The notes: a model not told the origin generated them from the letters alone. Shown: positions 52,823 to 62,054, counted from the first letter of the stretch. The stretch is DNA of 64,000 bases from Nonomuraea sp. NEAU-A123 (GCF_018603905.1 NZ_JAHFZZ010000008.1:494581-558580); one strand, 5' to 3'. A program made the numbers and translations.

Positions 52823-53745
52823 GCGGTGGTGGAGGTGCGGCTCTCGCCCGGCCTGAGCACGGTCGAGGGGAACTGCGGCTGGTTGGGCGAGTCGGGGAAG
52901 TGCTGCGTCTCCAGGCACAGACCCGCGTGCGGCCCGTACGGCGTGGCGACGCCGTCGAGCATGCCACCCGCGTAGAACTGGACGCCCGGCTCGGTGGTCG
53001 TGACCTCCATGGTCAGGCCACCGCCCGGCTCGGTCACCCGGATGCCGCCGTCGAGCACGTAGCAGTGGTCGTAGCCGCCGTCGAAGCGGTCGCCCACCGC
53101 GTGCGGCGTGGTGAAGTCGAACGCCGTGCCCTTGACCGGCGCCGGCTCGCCGGTGGGGATCTTGTGCTCGTCGACGGGCAGGTAGTGCTCGGCGTCGATC
53201 TGGATCACGTGCCCGAGCACGTCGCCGCCGCCCGCGAGGTTGAAGTAGGAGTGGTTGGTGAGGTTGACGACGGTCGGCGCGTCGGTCTCGGCTGTGTAGT
53301 CGAGGCGGATGGCGTCGTCTTCGAGCGTGTAGGTGACCGAGGCGGTCAGCGTGCCCGGGTAGCCCTGGTCGCCGTCGGGGCTGATCACCGTGAGCGTCAC
53401 GGAGGAGCCGGTGGCCTCGGAGATCGTCCACACCTTGCGGTCGAAGCCGTGGTCACCGCCGTGCAGGCTGTTGGGCTCATTGTTGAGCGGCAGGCGGTGC
53501 TCGACTCCGTCGAGGGTGAAGCGGCCGCCGGCGATGCGGTTGCCGTACCTGCCGACGACGGCGCCGAAGTAGCGGCTGCGGGTCAGGTAATCCTCCAGCG
53601 TGGTCAGCCCGAGCACCACATTGACGCCCGACACCTCCAGCGACTGCAGGATGGCGCCGTAACTGAGCACGCTCGCGCGCAGCCGTCCCGAGGACAGCTC
53701 GACACGCTCGACCTGTTCACCAGACGGCAGCGTTCCGAAGATCAT
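52804..53745 (-). CDS. galM: Aldose 1-epimerase
   Basis: This 313-residue mutarotase interconverts alpha and beta anomers of sugars. GRYGNRIAGGRF and NNEPNSLHGGDHGFDR are conserved substrate-binding segments, the acid His lies in NLTNHSYFNL, and the base Glu in CLETQHFPDSPNQP. Its start overlaps the LacI stop by ATGA, so the two are co-transcribed. It probably serves the sugar or uronate processed by the adjacent divergent operon. Confidence 0.93.
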   Translation of the reverse strand: MIFGTLPSGEQVERVELSSGRLRASVLSYGAILQSLEVSGVNVVLGLTTLEDYLTRSRYFGAVVGRYGNRIAGGRFTLDGVEHRLPLNNEPNSLHGGDHGFDRKVWTISEATGSSVTLTVISPDGDQGYPGTLTASVTYTLEDDAIRLDYTAETDAPTVVNLTNHSYFNLAGGGDVLGHVIQIDAEHYLPVDEHKIPTGEPAPVKGTAFDFTTPHAVGDRFDGGYDHCYVLDGGIRVTEPGGGLTMEVTTTEPGVQFYAGGMLDGVATPYGPHAGLCLETQHFPDSPNQPQFPSTVLRPGESRTSTTAYRFTT

Positions 53746-54713
53746 CTGTGTGCCTTTCCCGTGGACTCGCGGACGATCAGGGCGGTCTCCAGCATCGTGG
53801 CGGCGGCGGTGGCCGCCGAGTCGACCGACTGGAGCAGCAGGTCGACGGCGATCCGGCCGGCGGCGGCGGTGGGCATGGCGATCGTCGTCAGCTTCGGGCG
53901 GCTCAGCCGGCCCGGCACGATGTCATCCACACCTATCACGCTGACGTCGCCGGGGACGTTCTTCCCCCGCTCGGCGAGTCCCTCGATGAGGCCGATGGCG
54001 ACCAGGTCGTTGTAGGCCAGCACGCCCGTCGCGCCGGAGGCGACGACGTCGGTGGCCGCCGCCAGGCCGCCCAGCTCCGTGGGCGGGTTGGGGCCGAGGA
54101 AGACGACGTCCACGTCGCTCATCGTGGCCGCCGCCTCCTGCATTTCCTTACTGGTCCACGACCCGCTGGGCCCGGTGACCAGCGCGATGCGGCGATGCCC
54201 GAGCGCGGTGAGGTGCTCGACGGCCAGCCTGGCGCCGCGGCCCACGTCCATGAGCACGGTCGGCAGGCCCTTGGCCCGGCGGTTCACCACGACGAAGGGC
54301 ACCTCCTCGCGCAGGCGCTCTATCGTCCGGTTCGTCAGGCGCGGGCTGCACAGCAGCACGCCGTCGACCTGCTTGGTGAGGGTCTGGATCAGATCCTCCT
54401 CCACCTGCGGGTCCTCGTCGGTGTCGGCCACGAACACGTGGTAGTCGCGGAGCCTGGCCTGCGCCTGGGCCGCCTTGATCAGCGGCGGGAAGAAGGGGTT
54501 GGCGATGTCGGCCACGATGAGGCCGATGTTGTGGGTGCGGCCCGTGGTCAGCGCCCGCGCGGCGCGGTTGGGCCGGTAGCCGAGATCCTCGGCGATGGCG
54601 AGCACGCGGGTGCGTGTCTCAGGATTGACCAGGTGGGGCGCGGAGAACGCCCGGGACACCGTGGACACATGCACGCCCGACGCCTCAGCCACGTCACGAA
54701 TCGTCACCGCCAC
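53742..54713 (-). CDS. LacI-family transcriptional repressor
   Basis: This 323-residue regulator has the LacI helix-turn-helix at residues 1-50 (VTIRDVAEASGVHVSTVSRAFS), a hinge (YRPNRAARALTTGRT) and a periplasmic-binding-protein-like effector domain. The GTG at 54713 has a GGAGGAGG ribosome site. It is divergent from the sugar-acid operon, whose promoter contains a perfect GCAACCGGTTGC palindrome, the classic LacI half-site arrangement, so it very likely represses that operon. Confidence 0.92.
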   Translation of the reverse strand: MAVTIRDVAEASGVHVSTVSRAFSAPHLVNPETRTRVLAIAEDLGYRPNRAARALTTGRTHNIGLIVADIANPFFPPLIKAAQAQARLRDYHVFVADTDEDPQVEEDLIQTLTKQVDGVLLCSPRLTNRTIERLREEVPFVVVNRRAKGLPTVLMDVGRGARLAVEHLTALGHRRIALVTGPSGSWTSKEMQEAAATMSDVDVVFLGPNPPTELGGLAAATDVVASGATGVLAYNDLVAIGLIEGLAERGKNVPGDVSVIGVDDIVPGRLSRPKLTTIAMPTAAAGRIAVDLLLQSVDSAATAAATMLETALIVRESTGKAHR

Positions 54714-54858
54714 GCTTGGCCTCCTCCGACCGTGCTTAGTACTTTAGTGCAATCGTTTGTATCGCTGTCAATCAACCATCGTCGCCGGATTTTTCCGCTA
54801 AATCCCCACCATATCTCTTCATATGGGCAGACCGCCTGGCCGGAAGAGGACCGGCCGC

Positions 54859-54888
54859 TTGACGTTCTCCCGGCCTCGCCTCGATACT
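54859..54888 (+). promoter_or_regulatory. Promoter of the sugar-acid operon
   Basis: A TTGACG -35 (54859-54864) is separated by 18 bases from a GATACT -10 (54883-54888). This is the best -35/-10 pair in the window. The LacI-type palindrome follows 4 bases later, covering the expected start point of transcription. Confidence 0.6.
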
Positions 54889-54892
54889 TTCT

Positions 54893-54904
54893 GCAACCGG
54901 TTGC
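54893..54904. promoter_or_regulatory. LacI-type operator
   Basis: GCAACCGGTTGC is a perfect 12-bp palindrome with the central CG typical of LacI-family operators (GCAA-N2-CG-N2-TTGC pattern). It sits just downstream of the -10 of the operon promoter and 30 bases before the first start codon. The divergent LacI gene is the obvious regulator. Confidence 0.75.
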
Positions 54905-54934
54905 CGTATCCAACGCAGGAGTGGTGAACGACCG

Positions 54935-55825
54935 ATGACACGAACACTGGTGACCGGCAGCGCCGGTCGGCTAGGGCGCAGCGTGGTCGTCTCCTTGGCC
55001 CAGGCCGGTCATGAGGTGATCGGCGTCGACGCCGTCCCGGGCACTCCCGCCGAGGCAGCGGTCACCCTGCCCGCCGACCTGACGAACCTGGGTGAGGCGT
55101 ATGACGTCATGGCCCGCTTCCGGCCCGACGCGGTGATCCACCTGGCCGCGATCGCGACCCCGTTCAGCCGTACCGACGGCGTGACCTTCCGTACCAACAC
55201 CCAGCTCGCCTTCAACGTGTGCCAGGCCGCGAGCAGCACCGGCGTCGGCAAGGTGGTGGTGGCCAGCAGCCCGACCGTCATCGGCTACGGCTCGCCCGGC
55301 GGCTGGGCGCCCAGCTACCTGCCCATCGACGAAGAACACCCCGTCGCGCCGTGGAACGCCTACAACCTGTCCAAGCTCGTGGCCGAGCAGACGATGGCGG
55401 CGTTCGCGCGCGGCGGCTCGAAGACGCGGTTCGCGGCGGTGCGGCCGTGCTTCGTGGTGGCCCCCGAGGACTGGGCGGGCGCTCCGACCCAGTCGGGCCA
55501 CACGATCGTCGAACGGCTGGACCGGCCGGACATCGCCGGGGTCTCGCTGTTCAACTACCTCGACGCCCGGGACGCCTCCGACCTGATCGCCGTGCTCCTC
55601 GAACGCCTGCCCGACCTGCCCAACGGCGAGGTGTTCTTCGCGGGGGCGGCCGACGCGCTGGCCCGCGAGCCACTGGCGGAGGTGCTCCCCGCCGTCATGC
55701 CCTCGACCGCCGCCGCGGCCGCGAACCTGACCGGGACCTCTCCCGCCTTCACCTCCGCCAAAGCCGGCCGGATGCTGGGCTGGACCCCCAAGCGTTCCTG
55801 GCATACCGAACTGGAGACCGGATGA
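54935..55825 (+). CDS. NAD-dependent epimerase/dehydratase-family protein (possible uronate dehydrogenase)
   Basis: This 296-residue extended SDR has the NAD-binding motif TGSAGRLGRSV at residues 7-17 and the catalytic Tyr-x3-Lys in YNLSK. Length and N-terminus resemble uronate dehydrogenases that oxidise glucuronate or galacturonate to aldarolactones. Its operon partners (an enolase-superfamily enzyme and a KDG dehydratase-like protein) fit that pathway. Other sugar epimerases share the fold, so the reaction is inferred from context. Confidence 0.75.
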   Translation: MTRTLVTGSAGRLGRSVVVSLAQAGHEVIGVDAVPGTPAEAAVTLPADLTNLGEAYDVMARFRPDAVIHLAAIATPFSRTDGVTFRTNTQLAFNVCQAASSTGVGKVVVASSPTVIGYGSPGGWAPSYLPIDEEHPVAPWNAYNLSKLVAEQTMAAFARGGSKTRFAAVRPCFVVAPEDWAGAPTQSGHTIVERLDRPDIAGVSLFNYLDARDASDLIAVLLERLPDLPNGEVFFAGAADALAREPLAEVLPAVMPSTAAAAANLTGTSPAFTSAKAGRMLGWTPKRSWHTELETG

Positions 55826-56700
55826 ACCTCAGCGGAGTCCTCTTCTTCCCCGTCACCCCCTTCGACCCCGCCCATGGGCTGGCCGAGGAGGTGCTGGCCG
55901 AGCACATCAGGCGCGGGCTCGAACACCGGCCCGGCGCGGTGTTCGCGGCCTGCGGCACGGGTGAGTTCCCCGCGCTGTCGGAGTCGGAGCACGCCGCGGC
56001 CGTCCGGGTGGCCGTCGAGACCACGGCCGGCCAGGTGCCGGTGTTCGCTGGCGCCGGCGGCCCGCTCGGATCGGCGCTCAGCCAGGCCCGCGCGGCCCGC
56101 GACGCGGGCGCCGACGGCCTCCTGCTCATGCCCCCTTACCTGGCCACGGGTACCGTCGAGGGCTTCGCCGCCTACGTACGCGCTGTCGCGGCGATCCTGC
56201 CGGTCATCATCTACCAGCGCGGCACGGTGGCGCCGACCCCCGAGCAGGTCGTGGCGCTGGCCAGGATCCCGGGCGTGATCGGCCTGAAGGACGGCCTGGG
56301 CGACATCGACCTCATCCAGCGCACCGTACTGGCCGTGCGCAGGGAGATCGGCGACGACTTCCGGTTCTTCAACGGGCTGCCGACGGCCGAGCTGACGATG
56401 GGCGCCTACCGCGGGATCGGCGTGGAGCTCTACTCCTCCGCCGTCTTCGCCTTCGCGCCGGAGATCGCCACCGCGTTCATGAACGGCGCCGACCACCTGC
56501 TCACCGAGTTCTACGAACCGCTCGTACGGCTCCGCTCCAAGGTCCCCGGCTACGCCGTCTCCCTGGTCAAGGCCGGGGTACGCCTCGGCGGCCTGGACGC
56601 GGGCTCGGTGCGACCGCCGCTGGTCGACGCCTCGCCCGAGCACGTGGCCGAGCTGAAGGCCCTGATCGAACACGGACGGTCGCTGGCGGGCAGCTCATGA
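55822..56700 (+). CDS. 5-dehydro-4-deoxyglucarate dehydratase-like protein (DHDPS family)
   Basis: This 292-residue TIM-barrel protein of the DapA/NAL superfamily has GVLFFPVTPF at the start, ACGTGEFPALS, the Tyr of VIIYQR and the Schiff-base Lys in GLKDGLGD. The GTGEF and GLKDG pattern is that of 5-dehydro-4-deoxyglucarate dehydratase (KdgD), which yields 2-oxoglutarate semialdehyde and CO2. It starts in an ATGA overlap with the SDR gene. The frame is open upstream, but the family begins here. Confidence 0.85.
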   Translation: MNLSGVLFFPVTPFDPAHGLAEEVLAEHIRRGLEHRPGAVFAACGTGEFPALSESEHAAAVRVAVETTAGQVPVFAGAGGPLGSALSQARAARDAGADGLLLMPPYLATGTVEGFAAYVRAVAAILPVIIYQRGTVAPTPEQVVALARIPGVIGLKDGLGDIDLIQRTVLAVRREIGDDFRFFNGLPTAELTMGAYRGIGVELYSSAVFAFAPEIATAFMNGADHLLTEFYEPLVRLRSKVPGYAVSLVKAGVRLGGLDAGSVRPPLVDASPEHVAELKALIEHGRSLAGSS

Positions 56701-57746
56701 TCCAGGACCTGAAAGTGAGCGCTCACACGGCCCCACTGCCCAGGCCGTGGGGGCCCGACGTGCCCGCCAACCACGTCATGGTCGTGGAGATCACGCTGGC
56801 CGACGGCCGGACGGGCACCGGGTTCTCCTGGACGCCGCAGATCGGCGCGCGGGCCGTACAGGCGCTGCTGGAGCACGACATCCGCGAAGCCGTCATCGGC
56901 CTGGACCCGCACCCCGAAGTCGTGTGGGACCGGCTCTGGCGGCACCTGCGCGAGGCGGGGCCCGGCGGGATCACCACGGTCGCGCTGGCCGGAGTGGACC
57001 TGGCGCTGTGGGATCTGCGCTGCGGCGAGCGCGGCCTGGCCGACGTGCTGGGGCGGCGCAGGGACACGGTGCCGGTCTACGGCAGCGGCGTGAACCTGCA
57101 CTACTCGCTGGAGGAGCTGGTCGCCCAGGCCGGGCGGTGGAAGGCCGCGGGCTATCCCGGGGTCAAGATGAAGGTGGGCCGGCCCGACCTCGCCGAGGAC
57201 GTCGAGCGGGTGGCCGCGGTCCGCGAGGTCGTCGGCCCCGGCACGCTGCTGATGATCGACGCCAACCAGCGCTGGGACCTGCATCGGGCCCGCCGCGCGG
57301 TCGAGGCGCTGGCCCCGTACGACCTGCACTGGCTGGAGGAGCCGCTACCCGCCGACGACGTCGCGGCGCACGTGGAGCTGAGGCGGTCCATGGACGTGCC
57401 CATCGCGGTCGGCGAGAACGTCTACACCGTCTACGGCTTCCGTGACCTGCTGACCGCCGGGGCCTGCGACATCGTGCAGCCCAACGTGGTCAGGGTGGGC
57501 GGCATCACCCCGTTCCTGCGCATCACCGAGCTGGCACGGGCCTTCGACGTGCCGGTCTATCCGCACCTGCTGCCCGACCTGTCGGCGCAGCTCGCGCTGG
57601 CCCTGCCGCTGCCGTGCATGGCCGAGGAGGTCGAGGACGCCTCCTTCGCCGCGCTGGGGCTGCTGGCCGAGCCGTACCCCGTCCATGTGAGTGACGCGAA
57701 AGTACGCGTCGGTGAGCACCGGGGGCTCGGCCTCCACTGGAGATGA
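56697..57746 (+). CDS. Enolase-superfamily (mandelate racemase/muconate lactonizing) enzyme
   Basis: This 349-residue enzyme has the KxK catalytic pair (VKMKVG), metal ligands Asp in MIDANQRW, Glu in WLEEPL and Glu in VGENVY, and a His in VYPHLLPDLS that with the Asp of CDIVQPN would complete the mandelate-racemase His-Asp dyad. Members include sugar-acid dehydratases and galactarolactone cycloisomerase. Between a putative uronate dehydrogenase and KdgD-like protein, it would supply 5-keto-4-deoxyglucarate. It overlaps both neighbours by ATGA. Confidence 0.88.
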   Translation: MIQDLKVSAHTAPLPRPWGPDVPANHVMVVEITLADGRTGTGFSWTPQIGARAVQALLEHDIREAVIGLDPHPEVVWDRLWRHLREAGPGGITTVALAGVDLALWDLRCGERGLADVLGRRRDTVPVYGSGVNLHYSLEELVAQAGRWKAAGYPGVKMKVGRPDLAEDVERVAAVREVVGPGTLLMIDANQRWDLHRARRAVEALAPYDLHWLEEPLPADDVAAHVELRRSMDVPIAVGENVYTVYGFRDLLTAGACDIVQPNVVRVGGITPFLRITELARAFDVPVYPHLLPDLSAQLALALPLPCMAEEVEDASFAALGLLAEPYPVHVSDAKVRVGEHRGLGLHWR

Positions 57747-59641
57747 TCATGCGAGTCGTACTCGCCGGAGCGCACGGATTCGGCGCCCACTATCTGAACC
57801 GGCTGCGGCGCCTCGCCGGCCAGGTCGAGCTGGCCGGCATCTGCGACGTGCGGCCGGTCTCCCCCGAAGACCTCGACGGGCTCGGCACGCCGGAGTTCTC
57901 CACCGACCTGCCCGAGCTGATCAAGCGGACCGGGGCGCGGATCGCGATCCTGGCCACCCCGATCCCGACGCACGCGGACCTGGCGCTGGCGGCGCTGGCG
58001 GCGGGCGCGCACGTGCTGGTGGAGAAGCCGACGGCGGCCACGCTCGCCGACTTCGAGCGGATGGAGCGGGCCGCCGCCGAGGCCGGTCTCGCCTGCCAGG
58101 TGGGCTTCCAGAGCCTCGCGTCAGCGGCCCTGCCGGAGGTGCGCCGGCTGATCGCCGAGGACACGATCGGGCGCGTGACCGGCATCGGAGTGGCGGGGGC
58201 GTGGCCGCGGCCCGCCTCCTACTTCACCCGCAGCTCCTGGTCGGGGCGGCGCCGGCTCGACGGCGTGGACATCGTGGACGGCGCGCTCACCAATCCGTTC
58301 GCGCACGCCGTCGCCACCGCCCTCGCCGTGGTGGGCGCCGAGGAACGCGGCGCGGTCACCTCGGTCGAGGCGGAGCTGTTCCACGCCAACGCCATCGAGT
58401 CCGACGACACCTCGGCCATCCGGATCCACCTGGCGGACGGGCCGCCGATCGTGGCCGCCGTGACGCTCTGCGCCACCGGCCGCGACGAGCCGTACGTGGT
58501 CGTCCACGGCGAACGCGGCAAGATCACGTTCACGTACACGGTGGACGAGGTCCGCGTCGGCGACGGCCCCACGCACCGCTTCCCCCGCGCCGACCTGCTG
58601 GAGAACCTCGTCGAGCACGTACGCTCCGGAGCCCCGCTGATCGTGCCGATCCACCGGACCGGCGCGTTCATGGAGGTCCTGGAGGCCATCAGGGTCGCGC
58701 CCGACCCGCTGCCGATCGCCGAGGACCACCAGGACCTTTCGGGCGAAGGCCCGGCGCTGCCCGGCATCGCCCACTTGGTCGAGACCTGCGCGGACCGGCT
58801 GGAGCTCTTCTCCGAGCTGGGCGTGAGCTGGGCCGTGCCGCTCATGGTGGCGGACCGGGTGGTGGCCGAGTACGTCACGCGGCCCGACCTGCCGATCACC
58901 GCGGCTCCGCGGCCCTACCTCCACCCGGTGCGCACGCTGGGCGGCACGGTGGTGACCGAGGTACAACCCGCGGACCATCCGCACCACCTCGGCGCCGGGG
59001 TGGCCGTCACGGACGTCGGCGGGCGCAACTTCTGGGGCGGGCGCACGTTCGTCAGGGACCAGGGGCCGCGGTGGCTGGACGACCACGGGACACAGCGGCA
59101 TGTGTCCTTCACCGGGCGCGACTCCTCGGGCTTCGCCGAGACGCTGCTGTGGCAGCGGCCCGGCGAGGAGCCGGTGGTGCGTGAGGAGCGGTCCGTGCGG
59201 GCCGTCCCGCTGTCGCGGGGCTGGGCGCTGGACTTCGGCTTCACGCTGCGCAACCTCACGGGCGCGCCGCTGACGATCCAGAGCTCGGCCACCAAGGGCC
59301 GGGCCGGGGCGGGCTACGGCGGGTTCTTCTGGCGGGCGCCGGCGGCCTCGCGGGGGTTGCGGGTGTTCACCGATGCGGCCGAGGGTGAGGAGCTGGTCCA
59401 CGGCTCCCGGGCGCCGTGGCTGGCGCTGGCGGGCGAGGACTGGACGCTGGTGTTCGCCCGGGCGGGGGACGATCCGTGGTTCGTCCGGGTGGCGGAATAT
59501 CCCGGTGTGGGCACCGCGCTGGCCTGGGACACGCCGCTGGTCTTCGAGGACGAGCTGATCCGGCACGTGTCCGTGGTGGTGGCCGACGGCCGCCTGTCCG
59601 CCTCCGAGGCGGCCGAGCTGGCGCTGGAGGCGGACGGCTAG
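57743..59641 (+). CDS. Gfo/Idh/MocA oxidoreductase fused to a DUF6807 (PmoA-like) domain
   Basis: This 632-residue two-domain protein begins with an NAD-binding Rossmann half (VVLAGAHGFGAHY, the EKP motif in VLVEKPTAAT) and the Gfo/Idh C-terminal half to about residue 370. From about 390 a beta-rich domain begins with YLHPVRTLGGTVVTEVQPADHPHHLG, the pattern of DUF6807. These domains are usually separate genes in sugar-utilisation loci. The reaction is unknown; oxidation or epimerisation of a modified sugar is likely. It ends the operon. Confidence 0.88.
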   Translation: MIMRVVLAGAHGFGAHYLNRLRRLAGQVELAGICDVRPVSPEDLDGLGTPEFSTDLPELIKRTGARIAILATPIPTHADLALAALAAGAHVLVEKPTAATLADFERMERAAAEAGLACQVGFQSLASAALPEVRRLIAEDTIGRVTGIGVAGAWPRPASYFTRSSWSGRRRLDGVDIVDGALTNPFAHAVATALAVVGAEERGAVTSVEAELFHANAIESDDTSAIRIHLADGPPIVAAVTLCATGRDEPYVVVHGERGKITFTYTVDEVRVGDGPTHRFPRADLLENLVEHVRSGAPLIVPIHRTGAFMEVLEAIRVAPDPLPIAEDHQDLSGEGPALPGIAHLVETCADRLELFSELGVSWAVPLMVADRVVAEYVTRPDLPITAAPRPYLHPVRTLGGTVVTEVQPADHPHHLGAGVAVTDVGGRNFWGGRTFVRDQGPRWLDDHGTQRHVSFTGRDSSGFAETLLWQRPGEEPVVREERSVRAVPLSRGWALDFGFTLRNLTGAPLTIQSSATKGRAGAGYGGFFWRAPAASRGLRVFTDAAEGEELVHGSRAPWLALAGEDWTLVFARAGDDPWFVRVAEYPGVGTALAWDTPLVFEDELIRHVSVVVADGRLSASEAAELALEADG

Positions 59642-59644
59642 CCG

Positions 59645-60733
59645 CTAGCGCTTGAGGTGGGTGGCCAGCCAGGTGAAGGCGTGCTCCTGCATGGGGACGT
59701 CGAAGGCGTGCGGGGCGTCGAAGAAGGCGCCCTCGTAGCCGCCGTGCGGGTGGTGGCGCGCGATGGCCTCGTGCGCCGCGCGCATGCCGGCCGGCGGGAA
59801 CAGCTGGTCCCGCTCGCCGTACAGGACCAGGAGCGGTTCGGGTGCGCGGGCGGCGACCAGCGCCGGCCAGTCGCAGACGCGCGACAGGCCGGGCGGGAAG
59901 AACATCCAGGTGTGCCCGGAGACGTAGCCGTCCAGGAGTTCGCGGTAGCCGGAGACCATCGCGGCGACGGCGACCGCGGCGACGCCGGGGTCGAAGGCGC
60001 CGAGCAGCGCGGCGCGCAGCCCGCCCCCTGACAACCCCACGCATCCGACCTGTCCGATATCGGGACGAGAACGCAGGTAGGCCGCGGCGGCGAGGTCCTC
60101 GCCCGCCACCACGCCGGCCAGCGACGTGCCGAGCAGCGTGCAGTACTTCTCCAGGACGTGCTCGTGGTGCCCGGCCGCGACGTCATAGCGGTCCGCCTCG
60201 GACATGCCGGGGTCGTCCGCCTCGGCGAGCACCCGCTCGGGCATGTCCGCCCGGTCGAACCGGCGGCTGCCCCAGCCGATCACGTCAGGGACGAGCACGG
60301 CGAAGCCGCGCCTGGCGAGCTCGCCCGCGTAGGCGCGGCCGCCGTAGATCTGCTCGCGCAGCCGCCGCACCTCGGGCGTGGGCGGCTCGGGACCGTCCGC
60401 GATCTTCTCCTTGCCCGCCCACTTCATGCCCGCGTGGCAGTGCAGCGCGAGCACGCCGGGCAGCCTTCCCTCCGCCTCGCGAGGCTTGAGCAGGTAGGCA
60501 TGGGTACGCGGGCCGAAGCCCACCGACCAGGAGAGCTCCTCGCCGCTGAGGTCCCGCGTCGTCCACGAGCGCTCGACCCGGACCTCTCGTACCGCCAGGT
60601 CGAGCGTCCCGATCGCCTCGCGGGCGGCCTTCCTGAGCGCGGGGCCCGGCGCGGCGTCGGGAAACAGTCCGCGCCGGCCCTCGGCGAGCTCTACCAGCCC
60701 GGAGAACGCCCCGAGATGGCGCAGCTCACGCAC
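59645..60733 (-). CDS. Alpha/beta-hydrolase (dienelactone hydrolase / acyl esterase type)
   Basis: This 362-residue hydrolase has its nucleophile in GLSGGG near residue 233, the acid in YGERDQLFP and the His in DAPHAFD. An oxyanion region is visible in ALHCHAG. No signal peptide is present, so it acts inside the cell, perhaps removing acetyl or other ester groups from an imported saccharide. It follows a Gfo/Idh gene by 14 bases in the minus-strand sugar operon and converges on the fusion gene with a 3-base gap. Confidence 0.85.
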   Translation of the reverse strand: MRELRHLGAFSGLVELAEGRRGLFPDAAPGPALRKAAREAIGTLDLAVREVRVERSWTTRDLSGEELSWSVGFGPRTHAYLLKPREAEGRLPGVLALHCHAGMKWAGKEKIADGPEPPTPEVRRLREQIYGGRAYAGELARRGFAVLVPDVIGWGSRRFDRADMPERVLAEADDPGMSEADRYDVAAGHHEHVLEKYCTLLGTSLAGVVAGEDLAAAAYLRSRPDIGQVGCVGLSGGGLRAALLGAFDPGVAAVAVAAMVSGYRELLDGYVSGHTWMFFPPGLSRVCDWPALVAARAPEPLLVLYGERDQLFPPAGMRAAHEAIARHHPHGGYEGAFFDAPHAFDVPMQEHAFTWLATHLKR

Positions 60734-60747
60734 CGGTCAACCCCCGC

Positions 60748-62028
60748 TCAGGCGCCGACGAGGCGGGTGCCGTCGGCGGCGAGGCGGACGGGGGTGCCCG
60801 TGGCGGCCGAGCGGGTGGCGGCCACGCCGACCAGCACGCTGCGCAGGCCGTCGCGGTACCCGGCAGGACGGCCCAGCGGGTCGTCGCCGGGGCCGCGGAA
60901 GACGTCGTTCAGCAGCAGCCGGTCGCCGCCGCCGTGGCCGCCCTCTCCCTGTTCGATCGGGATCTCCTCGCGCTCCTGCCAGTGCCGGTGCAGGATGAGC
61001 TTCTCCCCGGCGCCGGCCATGTGCTCCTTGCCCGCGGCGCTGGGGTCGATCGCGGCGTGCTCCGGGGTCCAGGGCCGCTCGACGACGTCCAGCTCGATCC
61101 GGCCCTCCGTGCCGTTGAACACCACGCGGTAGCCCTCGTACGGAGCGTGCGCGGTGAGGGAGTAGGTGAGCATGGCCCGGTTCGCGTAGCGGACGAGGAC
61201 CGACATGTTGTCGTCGATCGTCACGCCCGGCCCGAAGACGTCCTGGTCGCGGATGTAGCCGTCCTCGTGCTCGGCGTCCAGGTAGAGGCGCTTGAGCCGC
61301 TCGTCGGTGGAGATGTCCAGGATGAACGGGTCGGTGCCCAGGCCCGGCGCGCCCTGGCCGCGGGACGGGCGCGGGCCCCGGGGCAGGGCCTGGCCGTAGA
61401 AGCGCAGGTCGGTCTGGGCGAAGACGAGTTCGGGCGCCGCCGCGAGCCACCAGTTGACCAGGTCGAAGTGGTGGGTGGACTTGTGGACGAGCAGGCCGCC
61501 CGAGTTGACCTTGTCGCGGTGCCAGCGGCGGAAGTAGTCGGCGCCGTGGATGGTGTCGAGCGCCCAGTCGAAGTGGACCGAGGTGATGTCGCCGATCGCG
61601 CCTTCGCTGATGAGCTTCTTGACCGCCGAGTTGCGCGGCGAGTAGCGGTAGTTGAAGGTCACCACCAGTTTGCCCGGGTTGCGCTCTGCGGCGGCGGCGA
61701 TGGCCTCGCACCCTGCGGCGTCGATGGTGAGGGGCTTCTCCACGATGACGTCGAGCCCCGCGTCGAGGGCGGCGACGACGTAGCGGGCGTGCGTCGCGTC
61801 CACCGTGGTGACCACGACGGCGTCGGCCAGCTCCAGCAGCTTGCCGAACTCGTCGGGGCCGAAGCACGGCACCTGGTGGCCGATCCGCTCGACGTAGTAG
61901 TCCATGCGCGTCTGGTTGACGTCACAGAGGCCGGCGATCGTACCGGTGTCTCGCCAGTCGCCCAGCAGGGCGTCGACGTACATCTGCGCGCGATGGCCGA
62001 GGCCGACGAAGGCGTACCTGGTGCTCAA
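60748..62028 (-). CDS. Gfo/Idh/MocA family oxidoreductase
   Basis: This 426-residue sugar oxidoreductase has NAD(P)-binding YAFVGLGHRAQMY at the start and the EKPLTIDAAGCEAI motif near 97. The middle HKSTHHFDLVNWW segment holds the catalytic His region typical of inositol dehydrogenase-like enzymes. It is cotranscribed with the downstream esterase and the upstream binding-protein gene of a sugar ABC system. Its substrate is not predictable beyond a sugar or polyol. Confidence 0.9.
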   Translation of the reverse strand: MSTRYAFVGLGHRAQMYVDALLGDWRDTGTIAGLCDVNQTRMDYYVERIGHQVPCFGPDEFGKLLELADAVVVTTVDATHARYVVAALDAGLDVIVEKPLTIDAAGCEAIAAAAERNPGKLVVTFNYRYSPRNSAVKKLISEGAIGDITSVHFDWALDTIHGADYFRRWHRDKVNSGGLLVHKSTHHFDLVNWWLAAAPELVFAQTDLRFYGQALPRGPRPSRGQGAPGLGTDPFILDISTDERLKRLYLDAEHEDGYIRDQDVFGPGVTIDDNMSVLVRYANRAMLTYSLTAHAPYEGYRVVFNGTEGRIELDVVERPWTPEHAAIDPSAAGKEHMAGAGEKLILHRHWQEREEIPIEQGEGGHGGGDRLLLNDVFRGPGDDPLGRPAGYRDGLRSVLVGVAATRSAATGTPVRLAADGTRLVGA

Positions 62029-62054
62029 CTTCTCTCCCCGAGTCGTGGAGTGGC

